Source: JBOGIF01 sp050742415
Lineage (GTDB): Bacteria > Actinomycetota > Acidimicrobiia > Acidimicrobiales > AC-14
DNA length: 20,985 nt
NCBI GenBank assembly: GCA_050742415.1
Contig: JBOGIF010000150.1
Span: forward strand, 1 to 20,985
Reading direction: 5' to 3'
Part shown: piece by piece, positions 7,055 to 14,604 of the stretch
Layout: each line of letters begins with the position of its first letter
How positions within the stretch are numbered: the first letter of the stretch is position 1
Position numbers and translations under genes: made by a program
The notes under the pieces: model-generated
Seen by the model: the letters and a program-made list of their open reading frames with translations, nothing else
The model's database searches: none
What the model was told of the DNA's origin: nothing

Positions 7055-7183
7055 ATGACTTCGCGGCTCGGCGCCAAGGGGCAGGTCGTCATTCCTAAGG
7101 CGCTTCGGGACCGCCTCCACCTTTCGCCCGGCGACGAGGTGGCCTTTGTTGGCTCCTCGCTAGATCGTGTGGATTTGGGGTAG
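7055..7183 (+). pseudogene. AbrB/MazE-type antitoxin, 3' truncated
   Basis: A 42-residue reading frame. It begins TSRLGAKGQVVIPKALRDRL and HLSPGDEVAFV, a standard SpoVT/AbrB (swapped-hairpin) DNA-binding domain. After GSS (about 7154-7159) the sequence loses resemblance to the family and ends LDRVDLG at TAG 7181-7183. Full-length relatives continue with a C-terminal toxin-binding tail and are usually followed by a PIN-domain toxin gene; neither is present. The next recognisable sequence, from about 7189, is the tail-less end of the minus-strand ECF42 copy, so both genes were cut at the same breakpoint. The DNA-binding half may still fold. Confidence 0.75.
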
Positions 7184-8233
7184 CGGGAGTTCGAGATCAC
7201 CGTTCTTCTCGTGCAGATACGCGGCGACCGCCTCGCGCCGCGGGATGTGTTCGTCGATGTCGGCCAGTGCGGTCAGCCCTGCGCAAGCGCCGTCCGCTTC
7301 GCCGACCGCGACCGCACGGTTGAGTCGGACGATCGGGGTGTCGCTAAGGCGGAGTAGCTCGTCGTACCACTCGACGATCTGGACCCAGTCGGTGACCTCG
7401 AAGCGCGGCGCGTCGGCGTGGAGTGCGGCGATCGCGGCTTGTGCCTGGTACGCGCCGAGCTGATCACGATCGAGGGCGGCTTGCGCGATCGTGACTCCCT
7501 CGGCGATGAGGCTGGTGTCCCACTGGCTCCGGTCCTGCTCGGCAAGCGGCACAATCCCACCGTCGGGTCGAGTGCGACTGGGGCGCCGGGCGTGGTGCAG
7601 CAACATCAGGGCGAGCAGTCCGTCGACCTCGGGGTCATCCACCAATGCCGCGAGTTGCCGGGTGAGTCGGATCGCCTCGGCTGCGAGATCGACATCGCCC
7701 GAGTAGCCCTCGTTGAAGACGAGGTACAGCACCCGCATCACCGTGCGTACGTCGCCGGGTCGATCAGTACCGCTCCGGCCGACCGTGCGCTTAGCGCGGC
7801 TGATGCGCTGCGCCATGGTGCTCTCGGGCACGAGGTAGGCCAGCGCGATCTGGCGCGTCGTGAGGCCGCCGACGGCCCGGAGGGTCAACGCGACCGCTGA
7901 CGACGAGGTCAGTTCGGGGTGAGCGCACAGGAAGTAGAGGTGCAAGGTGTCATCCGCGCCCGGTGGGGCACCAGGCGGCGGCTCGGCTTCTACTCGAGCC
8001 TCTCGGCCGCGACGTGCCGCATCCGACCGTGACATGTCGAGGAATGCTCTCCAAGCGACCGTGATCAGCCATCCCTTGGGATCGGAGGGCAATTCGGCTT
8101 CCCACGCGGAGAGCGTCCGGATGAGCGCTTCTTGCACGGCGTCCTCGGCCGTCGCGAAGTCTGCACCGCGACGGACGAGGAAGCTCAACACCTGTGGGAC
8201 GAGCTGGCGCAGCTCGACGTCGTCCATGGTCAC
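7160..8233 (-). CDS. ECF42-group sigma factor, copy 2, C-terminally truncated
   Basis: A 357-residue protein from the GTG at 8233 (GTGA overlap with the DGPF gene; an in-frame ATG lies at 8227). It matches copy 1 over 349 residues with 28 differences (about 92% identity), including intact sigma-2 (AEDAVQEALIRTLSAW), sigma-4 (LTTRQIALAYLVPESTMAQRIS) and most of the TPR-like extension. After EKNGDLEL the two copies part: here eight unrelated residues (PLPQIHTI) precede a TAG at 7160-7162, while copy 1 runs 35 residues further through its last helices. The C-terminal part of ECF42 proteins is thought to be needed for function, so this copy may be inactive or altered. Substitutions are spread out rather than clustered, which suggests an older duplication or separate acquisition. 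Confidence 0.85.
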   Translation of the reverse strand: MTMDDVELRQLVPQVLSFLVRRGADFATAEDAVQEALIRTLSAWEAELPSDPKGWLITVAWRAFLDMSRSDAARRGREARVEAEPPPGAPPGADDTLHLYFLCAHPELTSSSAVALTLRAVGGLTTRQIALAYLVPESTMAQRISRAKRTVGRSGTDRPGDVRTVMRVLYLVFNEGYSGDVDLAAEAIRLTRQLAALVDDPEVDGLLALMLLHHARRPSRTRPDGGIVPLAEQDRSQWDTSLIAEGVTIAQAALDRDQLGAYQAQAAIAALHADAPRFEVTDWVQIVEWYDELLRLSDTPIVRLNRAVAVGEADGACAGLTALADIDEHIPRREAVAAYLHEKNGDLELPLPQIHTI

Positions 8234-8637
8234 TCGGTGACGGTGGGCGGCGATGCGAGGAAGGGCCGGACTTCCAGCCATTCGTGGATGGGCTCGCCGC
8301 CCGCCCCGGGCGCTGTCGACAACTGCCCAGCGAGTTCGATCGCTCGCTCGTAGCTGTCGACGTCGATGACCATCCAGCCGGCGATCAAGTCCTTCGTCTC
8401 GGCGAACGGGCCGTCGGTCACCGGCGGTCGCCCATCGCCGTCGGAGCGGACCCAGACGCCGTCGGGCGACAGCGCCTGTCCGTCCACGAACTCACCGGTG
8501 CCCTCGAGTCGGGCTGCGAAGTCACACATGAACTGCATGTGCGCGTCGACCTCGTCGGGCGTCCACTGGTCCATCGGGACGTCATTGACCGATGCCGGCG
8601 CGCCTCGGTAGTGCTTGAGCAACAGATACTTGGCCAT
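8230..8637 (-). CDS. DGPF-domain (YCII-related) protein, ECF42 partner, copy 2
   Basis: A 135-residue homologue of the 2384-2791 gene with 8 substitutions, including H/C and two changes near the DGPF motif (A/D, E/D). TDGPFAETKD is intact. The ATG at 8637 follows AAGGAG (8644-8649 on the complement) at the same distance as in copy 1. The frame is complete and looks functional, although its sigma-factor partner is truncated. Its TGA overlaps the sigma GTG by the same GTGA arrangement. Confidence 0.9.
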   Translation of the reverse strand: MAKYLLLKHYRGAPASVNDVPMDQWTPDEVDAHMQFMCDFAARLEGTGEFVDGQALSPDGVWVRSDGDGRPPVTDGPFAETKDLIAGWMVIDVDSYERAIELAGQLSTAPGAGGEPIHEWLEVRPFLASPPTVTE

Positions 8638-8687
8638 CGTGTTCTCCTTGTGTGTAACGCCAGCCCCGGTGGCCGCGTCCACTCTGG

Positions 8688-8714
8688 GACGGAGCTGGCT
8701 CGGCATTCTCGACA
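8688..8714 (-). promoter_or_regulatory. Probable ECF42-type promoter of the minus-strand module
   Basis: Reading the minus strand, TGTCGA (8714-8709) and CGTC (8691-8688) are separated by 17 bases, a full match to the reported ECF42 -35/-10 pair. Similarity to the + strand module starts at this element and continues through the leader into the gene, while sequence further upstream differs completely. Confidence 0.6.
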
Positions 8715-9025
8715 TCGTCAAGTCAGGAGCCCACGGGTTGGTCTACGTTCCGATTCGGGCTACCAAGGGTCGGTCGGCCGGGCGTCGCCGTCCGGCAGCT
8801 CAAGCCTCGTCGTAGAGCGCCTCCCGGGCCAGGGCGTGCATGAAGGCGGCCCCGCCGCGACGGGTCGACATCCCGCCCACCACGGCACCCGCGTCCGGCA
8901 CCCGCCGGGCGTCAGCCGGTCGCGGCGCCGCTGCCCGGCGTCGAGGGCCTGCGGGTCGTCGTAGCCGCGCCTGGATCTGCGGCACGAGGGCGGGCGGGGC
9001 CTCACGGCGCAGGGCCCGGAGCAAC
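8715..9025. other. No intact gene; possible minus-strand gene fragment
   Basis: No complete gene is seen. On the minus strand, the frame ending at TCA 8800-8802 (TGA stop) gives a plausible tail with REAPPALVPQIQARLRR and GGMSTRRGGAAFMHALAREA and strongly GC-ending codons. It has no recognisable start, and its 5' side is replaced by the plus-strand membrane-protein remnant. I do not recognise the family. It may be the 3' remnant of a gene cut when the second ECF42 module was placed here. Confidence 0.3.
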
Positions 9026-9456
9026 TTGCTGCACGGCCGAGACGAGGCCGCCGAGGGGCGTCCCTGGCCGACGAACGCCAGCTCACCCGGCGAAGGGGGC
9101 TCGGCCCCCGAACGCTGCTCGAGGAGGGGGTCGCCGCCGTTCTGGCCATCGCCGCGGTGGTGTTCGTGGTCGTCTACGTCGCCCTGCCGCTGCTCCTGGT
9201 GGTCGTGGACATCGGGTTGGTCGTGTTCCTGGCGATTGTTGGGTTGGTGGCCCGGCTCGTCCTGCGGCGGCCGTGGACCGTCGAGGCGATAGCCGACGAC
9301 GGCTCGCGTCTGGTGTGGCGGGTGGTGGGCTGGCGGGCCAGCGGCGACCAGGTGGCTGGCGTCTCGGCCGCCCTGGCTGCCGGGCAGCGCCCCCCCCCGA
9401 CGCCCCGGCCCGCGGTTGAGCGCGGGACTCACAGCCAGTCCTTGCGCTTGAAGTAG
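9026..9456 (+). pseudogene. Small membrane protein gene, probably frameshifted
   Basis: A coherent peptide LADERQLTRRRGLGPRTLLE is followed by two hydrophobic segments (about 9130-9250: VAAVLAIAAVVFVVVYVALP and GLVVFLAIVGLVARLVL), then RRPWTVEAIADDGSRLVWRV. This suggests a two-helix membrane protein with a basic head and a cytoplasmic tail. No ATG/GTG/TTG precedes the soluble head in frame; a TTG at 9026 opens LHGRDEAAEGR in another frame that would join at about 9061 after a one-base shift. The first in-frame GTG (9157) falls inside the first helix. At the 3' end a run of nine C (9390-9398) precedes codons that run on into the convergent transporter gene; one extra C would give a TGA at 9418-9420 instead. 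Two frameshifts or sequencing slips are likely. Confidence 0.45.
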
Positions 9457-10331
9457 CGGAAGCCGGCGACGGTAAAAAGGGCCATGACCCCGAGGGCCAT
9501 CGGGTAGCCGTAGCGCCAGCGCACCTCGGGCATGTGCTCGAAGTTCATGCCGTAGATGCCGGCCACCAGCGTGGAGGCGAGCAGGATGGCGCCCCAGGAG
9601 GTCATGCGCTTCATCACCTGGTTGAGACGGTTGGAGACCACGGCCAGGTGGGCGTCGACGGCGCTGGCCACCAGATCGCGGTGGGCGTCGAGCTGGTCGA
9701 CGACGCGCAGAACGTGGTCGTGTACGTCCTGAAGGTGGACCCGGGCTCGCTCGTCCACCGCCGCCACCTCCCCCCGAAGGAGGGCCGACACCACGTCACG
9801 AAGCGGCACGACCAGGCGGCGGTAGGCCACCAGCCGGCGCCGGATGGCGAAGAGCTGCTCCTGGGCCGAGGGCTGGTCCGGGTCGGGGGGCCCGAAGATC
9901 AGCTCCTCCACGTGCTCGAGCATCGCCTCGGCCTCGTCGGCGCAGGTGAAGTACCCGTCGACCAGTTCGTCCAGCAGTACGTAGAGCAGGAACCCGACGG
10001 TGGTCTCGTTGCCGCTGAGGCGCTCGAACCGGGTCTGGGCCACCTTGTCGTCCCAGACCGCCCCGGACTCGTCCCGCTCGCGGACGCACAGCAGCCACCC
10101 CTCGCCGACGAACAGGTCGACCTCCTGGAGATCGGCGCTGTAGGCCACCACGAAGGCGTGGTTTGGATACTGCTCGAGCTTGGGGCGCTGCCCGTGCTTG
10201 GCCACGTCCTCCAGGGCCAGAGCGTGCAGGGTGTACAGGCGCGCCACCTGTTCGAGTTCTTCCTCGGTGGGATCGACGACATCGACCCACGTCAGCGTCC
10301 CGTCGCCGTAGGTGCGGACGTCGGTGGGCAT
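9429..10331 (-). CDS. corA: CorA-family divalent cation (Mg2+) transporter
   Basis: A 300-residue inner-membrane transporter, within the family's usual range. A large cytoplasmic N-terminal domain (about 1-235) has VDVVDPTEEELEQVARLY and long charged helices (DVHDHVLRVVDQLDAHRDLV). Two C-terminal membrane helices follow, about 244-264 and 275-293. The hallmark YGMNF (GMN at 261-263) closes the first helix, and the short tail KRKDWL is basic. CorA proteins form pentamers that admit Mg2+ and, in some members, Co2+ or Ni2+. A TAGGCT box ends 7 bases before the ATG, suggesting a leaderless transcript. It converges with the broken membrane-protein gene. Confidence 0.93.
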   Translation of the reverse strand: MPTDVRTYGDGTLTWVDVVDPTEEELEQVARLYTLHALALEDVAKHGQRPKLEQYPNHAFVVAYSADLQEVDLFVGEGWLLCVRERDESGAVWDDKVAQTRFERLSGNETTVGFLLYVLLDELVDGYFTCADEAEAMLEHVEELIFGPPDPDQPSAQEQLFAIRRRLVAYRRLVVPLRDVVSALLRGEVAAVDERARVHLQDVHDHVLRVVDQLDAHRDLVASAVDAHLAVVSNRLNQVMKRMTSWGAILLASTLVAGIYGMNFEHMPEVRWRYGYPMALGVMALFTVAGFRYFKRKDWL

Positions 10332-10338
10332 CGGGTCG

Positions 10339-10344
10339 AGCCTA
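10339..10344 (-). promoter_or_regulatory. -10 box of the leaderless corA gene
   Basis: On the minus strand TAGGCT is followed by 7 bases (cgacccg) and then the ATG at 10331. No Shine-Dalgarno sequence is present. It lies directly against the upstream hairpin terminator, so termination and initiation elements abut. Confidence 0.5.
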
Positions 10345-10380
10345 CGGGCGGGGGGCCCGGTGTCGCCGGGCCCCCGCCCG
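10345..10380 (-). terminator. Strong GC hairpin terminator after the Ig-like protein gene
   Basis: The arms at 10345-10360 and 10366-10380 pair over 15 bp with one bulged G and a tgtcg loop. It lies 6 bases past the stop of the upstream minus-strand gene and just before the corA -10 box. It lacks a U-run, as is common in high-GC actinobacteria. Confidence 0.65.
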
Positions 10381-10386
10381 CGGCGG

Positions 10387-11238
10387 CTATACCGGCGTCG
10401 GCAGTACGAGGAAGGGCGCGTCGCCCACAGCCGGGCAGGCGGTGACGCGGATCTCGTCCCGGCCCAGGGCGATGGTGTGCAGACGCAGCCCGCCGGGGAG
10501 CTGGGCGACGAAGCCGTCGAGCAGCCGCTTGACCTCGGTGAGGAGCCTCGGTTTCAGCTCCCGCTCGATCCTGGCGTCGAGGAACTCCTCGACGATCTTG
10601 GAGGCGCCGGCGGTGACCACCGTCACCCACAACGGCCAGTCGACGTCGACCGAGAAGCTCTGGAGGAAGGCGTCGGCGGTGCCGCTGCGGACCCGGATCC
10701 TGATCACAAAGTCGATGTCCAGATCGGGATCGGCGAAGTTGTTGATCGCCACCACGAACCGCAGGGCTACGCGGATGCCTCCGGCGTCGATCTCGACCGT
10801 CGGCCGGGAGCGCTGGCGGAAGCGGCTGTCTGCCTGGTCGAGGGCGTCCACCACGCTGGTGATCGCGCTGCGGACGAGGCTCTCGGGCACCGGTACGGTC
10901 AGGCAGGCACCGGTGTCCACCCGTACGTCGACCGATCCGAGGGGCTTCGACAGTCGCCCGGCGTGGGCGGTGAGGGAGTAGCGGGTGGACACCGCGGGGT
11001 GGACCTGCTGGCTGCCGGAGCGGGCGACGGAGCGGCCGTTGAGCTTGACCTTCACCACGCAGCCGGCGGTCGGGACGGCCACCGCCCACGACAGCGTGGC
11101 GGCGGCGCCTGACGGGGGGAGCGTCGAGGGCGAGGCGGTGAACGACGAGAGCGTGGTGTCGCCGAGGCACTCCAGGGCGTGCTCATCGATCGGGGTGGTC
11201 GGGAGAAAGGCGGTGTCGCCTTTGAGGGGCTGGGACAT
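10387..11238 (-). CDS. Unrecognised protein with Ig-like N-terminal domain
   Basis: A 283-residue protein from the ATG at 11238, preceded by AGGAGG (11243-11248 on the complement). Residues about 28-95 resemble a small Ig-like beta sandwich of the kind often placed beside lectin or adhesion domains: LSSFTASPSTLPPSGAAATL, LSWAV, a short VKLNG strand and STRYSLTAHAG. Residues about 105-283 are predicted alpha/beta, with VRSAITSVVDALDQADSRFR, DIDFVIRIRV and a helix ERELKPRLLTEVKRLLDGFV; I cannot assign a family. There is no signal peptide or membrane helix, so it looks cytoplasmic unless exported otherwise. It is monocistronic, between its own Shine-Dalgarno sequence and a strong hairpin. Function unknown. 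Confidence 0.7.
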   Translation of the reverse strand: MSQPLKGDTAFLPTTPIDEHALECLGDTTLSSFTASPSTLPPSGAAATLSWAVAVPTAGCVVKVKLNGRSVARSGSQQVHPAVSTRYSLTAHAGRLSKPLGSVDVRVDTGACLTVPVPESLVRSAITSVVDALDQADSRFRQRSRPTVEIDAGGIRVALRFVVAINNFADPDLDIDFVIRIRVRSGTADAFLQSFSVDVDWPLWVTVVTAGASKIVEEFLDARIERELKPRLLTEVKRLLDGFVAQLPGGLRLHTIALGRDEIRVTACPAVGDAPFLVLPTPV

Positions 11239-11521
11239 GGAACCTCCTGTCGTTGACGACCGAGCGGTGGTCACGCCCGGTCCAGCCAGGAGGTGGGTCC
11301 CTGCCGGGGTGATACATGGGACGGCGCCCCCGGGCATCGTGGATGACTCGCCGCATGGGCCGGCGAGGGAGGTCAGGGGCGCGCGAGGGTTGATCTGACC
11401 GTGGTGAGTCTCGTCGAAACCCGCCCCGAGGTACCGCTGCCCCCAAACCCTCGGCTCGACGACCGTGGCCGTCCCAGCATCGATCGGTGGTGCCGGTCAG
11501 GGCCGAGCCTCGCGAGCCGGT
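11239..11521. other. Intergenic, no gene seen
   Basis: These 283 bases between the Ig-like protein gene and the end of the broken map gene show no supported coding sequence. They presumably hold the promoter of the minus-strand Ig-like gene; no clear -10 box was picked out. Confidence 0.4.
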
Positions 11522-12262
11522 TCAGGGCAGGGTGAGGATCTCGACGCCGGTGTCGGTGACGGCCAGGGTGTGCTCGAACTGCGCGGTACGGCGCCGGTCG
11601 GCGGTGACGGCCGTCCAACCGTCGGACCACAACAGCGGCCGGGAGGAGCCCACGGTGAAGGTCATACCCGGTTCCATGACCGTGGTGTCGGACGGCTCGT
11701 AGCCGTGATGGACCACCGGGGCGCTGAGTGGAACTGCTCACCGATGCCGTGGCCCACGAAGGCCCTCACCGCCCCGTAGCCGTGGCGGCGGGCATGACCA
11801 ACTTTCGCGACACCCCGTGGACCCCGTCGAGGAAGATGGTCACATCGAGGTTGACGATGTCGCCGTCGGTCAGTGGCCGGTCGTCGGGGATGCCGTGGCC
11901 GATGACCTCGTTCACCGAGGTACACAGCGACTTGGGAAAGCCGTTGTAGTTGAGCGGGCTCGGGTAGCCCCCGCGGGTGATGCACGCCTCGTGGGCGATG
12001 GCGTCGAGTTCGTCGGTGGTGATGTCCACCATCACGGCGGCGCCCGCCTCGGCCAGCACCCGGGCCGCGGCCCGACCGGCCCGGCGCATCCGCTCCGGCA
12101 CCTCGGCGGACTTGACCATGGGCTCGTCCCGGTCGGCCGACACCCGCTGTCGGCGTAGTCCGGTCGGGCGATGTGACCGGGCACGGGGCGGCGGGGGCTG
12201 ACCAGACCGGGCCGCAACCTGGCGGCGCTGGTGGCCGCGGTGGCGGTGAAGCCGGTGGTCAT
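11522..12262 (-). pseudogene. map: Methionine aminopeptidase (type I) pseudogene
   Basis: Type I MetAP removes the initiator Met from new proteins. The ATG at 12262 overlaps the SufE stop (ATGA). Recognisable pieces lie in order but in three frames: VSPRRPVPGHIARPDYADSG; then, after a shift near 12145, MVKSAEVPERMRRAGRAAAR through NEVIGHGIP and NLDVTIFLDGVHG; then RRHGYGAVRAFVGHGIGEQF; then TVMEPGMTF and WTAVTADRRRTAQFEHTLAV to TGA 11522-11524. About 45 residues are missing after DGVHG, including the metal-ligand Asp of HGD (E. coli D108). The segment with the ligand Glu of 'IEPM' (E. coli E204) is also gone. H79-, D97-, H171- and E235-equivalents remain. It cannot encode an active enzyme. 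Another map gene must exist elsewhere, since MetAP is essential in bacteria. Confidence 0.85.
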
Positions 12263-12729
12263 GCCCGGGCCGCGGCCCGCTCGGCGACCTGGCGCTTGAG
12301 GCGGCCCAGGATGGCGCTCATGCCCCGAAGGCGCAGCGACGAGATGACCTCGGCCAGGCCCATCTTGGTGTAGAAGTCGTTCGGCGTGGCCAGCACCTGC
12401 TCGGCGGTGGCGCCCGACAGGCCGGCTGACAGGATGGACGCGAACCCCCGGGTGGTCGGCGCTTCGGGGGGCACGTCGAAATACAGGGACACCCGCCCGG
12501 CGTCGTCCACCGCGCTGGCCAGGAAGAACGGTGTCTGACACTCCGGCACCTGCTCCATGGCGTCCCGGTTGCCGGCCAGCCCCGGTGGCAGCGCAGGGAG
12601 CTTGCGGGAGTACTCGAGCAGGGCCTGCAGGCGGAGGTCTTTGGGCGCGCCGGCGAACAACTCGACGATGCGGGCCAGCGCGTCCGGCATGGCGGGCGGG
12701 GCGGCGCCGACATCAGGTGTGTCACTCAC
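12259..12729 (-). CDS. SufE-family sulfur acceptor protein
   Basis: A 156-residue protein from the GTG at 12729. SufE proteins accept persulfide sulfur from a cysteine desulfurase for Fe-S cluster assembly. Family features: LARIVELFAGAPKDLRLQAL near the N-terminus, LLEYSRKLPALP, then VPECQTPFFLA with the acceptor Cys64, and a C-terminal FYTKMGLAEVISSLRLRGMS. It lies divergent from a rhodanese gene with a 88-bp gap between start codons; in many actinobacteria these two genes are neighbours, which supports a joint role in sulfur transfer. An in-frame ATG (Met14) is an alternative start. Downstream it overlaps the broken map gene by four bases. Confidence 0.85.
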   Translation of the reverse strand: MSDTPDVGAAPPAMPDALARIVELFAGAPKDLRLQALLEYSRKLPALPPGLAGNRDAMEQVPECQTPFFLASAVDDAGRVSLYFDVPPEAPTTRGFASILSAGLSGATAEQVLATPNDFYTKMGLAEVISSLRLRGMSAILGRLKRQVAERAAARA

Positions 12730-12779
12730 CTTTCCAGTCTCGCGCCGAACGGAGCCGGTTCGGTCCCTCCCCGAGGGCG

Positions 12780-12785
12780 TAGCCT
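12780..12785 (+). promoter_or_regulatory. -10 box of the rhodanese operon
   Basis: TAGCCT lies about 32 bases before the ATG at 12818, giving a short leader that contains AAGGAGG (12805-12811). This contrasts with the leaderless genes elsewhere in the window. Confidence 0.4.
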
Positions 12786-12817
12786 GAGTGCAGCCCGACC
12801 CGAGAAGGAGGCTGGCC

Positions 12818-13696
<879 letters not shown>

Positions 13697-13716
13697 CGGG
13701 ACCGGCGGGCCGGCTG

Positions 13717-14604
13717 GTGGACGTCGACGACTACTGGGCGCTGCGGCGCGAGGCGGGGGTGGTCGAGTTGGCGCGGGACTTCCTCCGCGTCGCCGGGCCC
13801 GACGCCGTCTCGTTCCTCCAGGGCCAGCTCAGCCAGGACGTGGCCGCGCTGGCCGTGGGCACGTCGGCCGAGTCGCTGCTGCTCCAGCCCCAGGGCAAGG
13901 TCGACGCCCTGCTGCGGGTGACCCGCACCGCCCACGACGAGCTGGTGCTGGACGTCGACGGCGGCTTCGGGGAGGCGGTGGCCGTCCGCCTCGGTCGGTT
14001 CAAGATCCGGGTCAAGGCCGAGATCGAGCCGCTGGCCTGGCTCTGTCTCGCGGTGCGGGGGCCGGCCGCGGCCGAGGTCGCCGTGACCGCCGGCACCGCG
14101 GTGCCGGCCGGATGGCCGGGGGTGGGCGGCGTCGATGTCATCGGGGCGGCACCGGCGGTCGACGAGGCCGTCCGCCGGTGCGGGGCCGACGCCCTGCAGG
14201 CGATCCGTGTCGAAGCCGGGGTTCCGGCCATGGGGAGCGAGTTGACGACAAGCACCATCCCGGCCGAGGCCGGGGTGGTGGAGCGGACGGTGAGTTTCAC
14301 CAAGGGTTGCTACACCGGCCAGGAGCTGGTGGCCCGCATCGACTCCCGGGGTGGCAGGGTGCCCCGCCGGCTGCGGGGCGTGGTCGTGGCCGATGACGGC
14401 GGAGGTGTCCCGCTGGCCGTCGGCGACACGCTCATGGTGGACGGCCGGGAGGTGGGCCGGGTCACCTCGGTGGCGCTATCGATGACGCTGGGCGCCACCG
14501 TCGGCCTGGCTTATGTCCACCGCAACGTCGAGCCGCCGGCCGATGCCCAGCGGGGCGCCGAGGGCGGTACCGCCGAGGTCCGGGCCCTGCCCCTTGTCGG
14601 CTGA
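13717..14604 (+). CDS. ygfZ: YgfZ/GcvT-family folate-binding protein
   Basis: A 295-residue protein from the GTG at 13717, 20 bases after the rhodanese stop. It has a GcvT-like fold: VVELARDFLRVAGPDAVSFL and FLQGQLSQDV at the N-terminus, an FKIRVKAEIE strand around residue 95, and the YgfZ signature KGCYTGQE (196-203), whose Cys is central to function. The C-terminal barrel has VGRVTSVALS. YgfZ proteins help maintain or repair certain Fe-S enzymes in a tetrahydrofolate-dependent way. The linkage with rhodanese and SufE fits an Fe-S/sulfur role. True aminomethyltransferases are longer and lack the KGCYTGQE motif. Confidence 0.93.
   Translation: MDVDDYWALRREAGVVELARDFLRVAGPDAVSFLQGQLSQDVAALAVGTSAESLLLQPQGKVDALLRVTRTAHDELVLDVDGGFGEAVAVRLGRFKIRVKAEIEPLAWLCLAVRGPAAAEVAVTAGTAVPAGWPGVGGVDVIGAAPAVDEAVRRCGADALQAIRVEAGVPAMGSELTTSTIPAEAGVVERTVSFTKGCYTGQELVARIDSRGGRVPRRLRGVVVADDGGGVPLAVGDTLMVDGREVGRVTSVALSMTLGATVGLAYVHRNVEPPADAQRGAEGGTAEVRALPLVG

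Noticed and set aside
3943..7159. The interval between the inverted modules as a complete transposon or integron
   Set aside because: No transposase, terminal repeats with target duplications or attC arrays were seen; only a broken integrase remains, and the gene modules themselves are the repeats.
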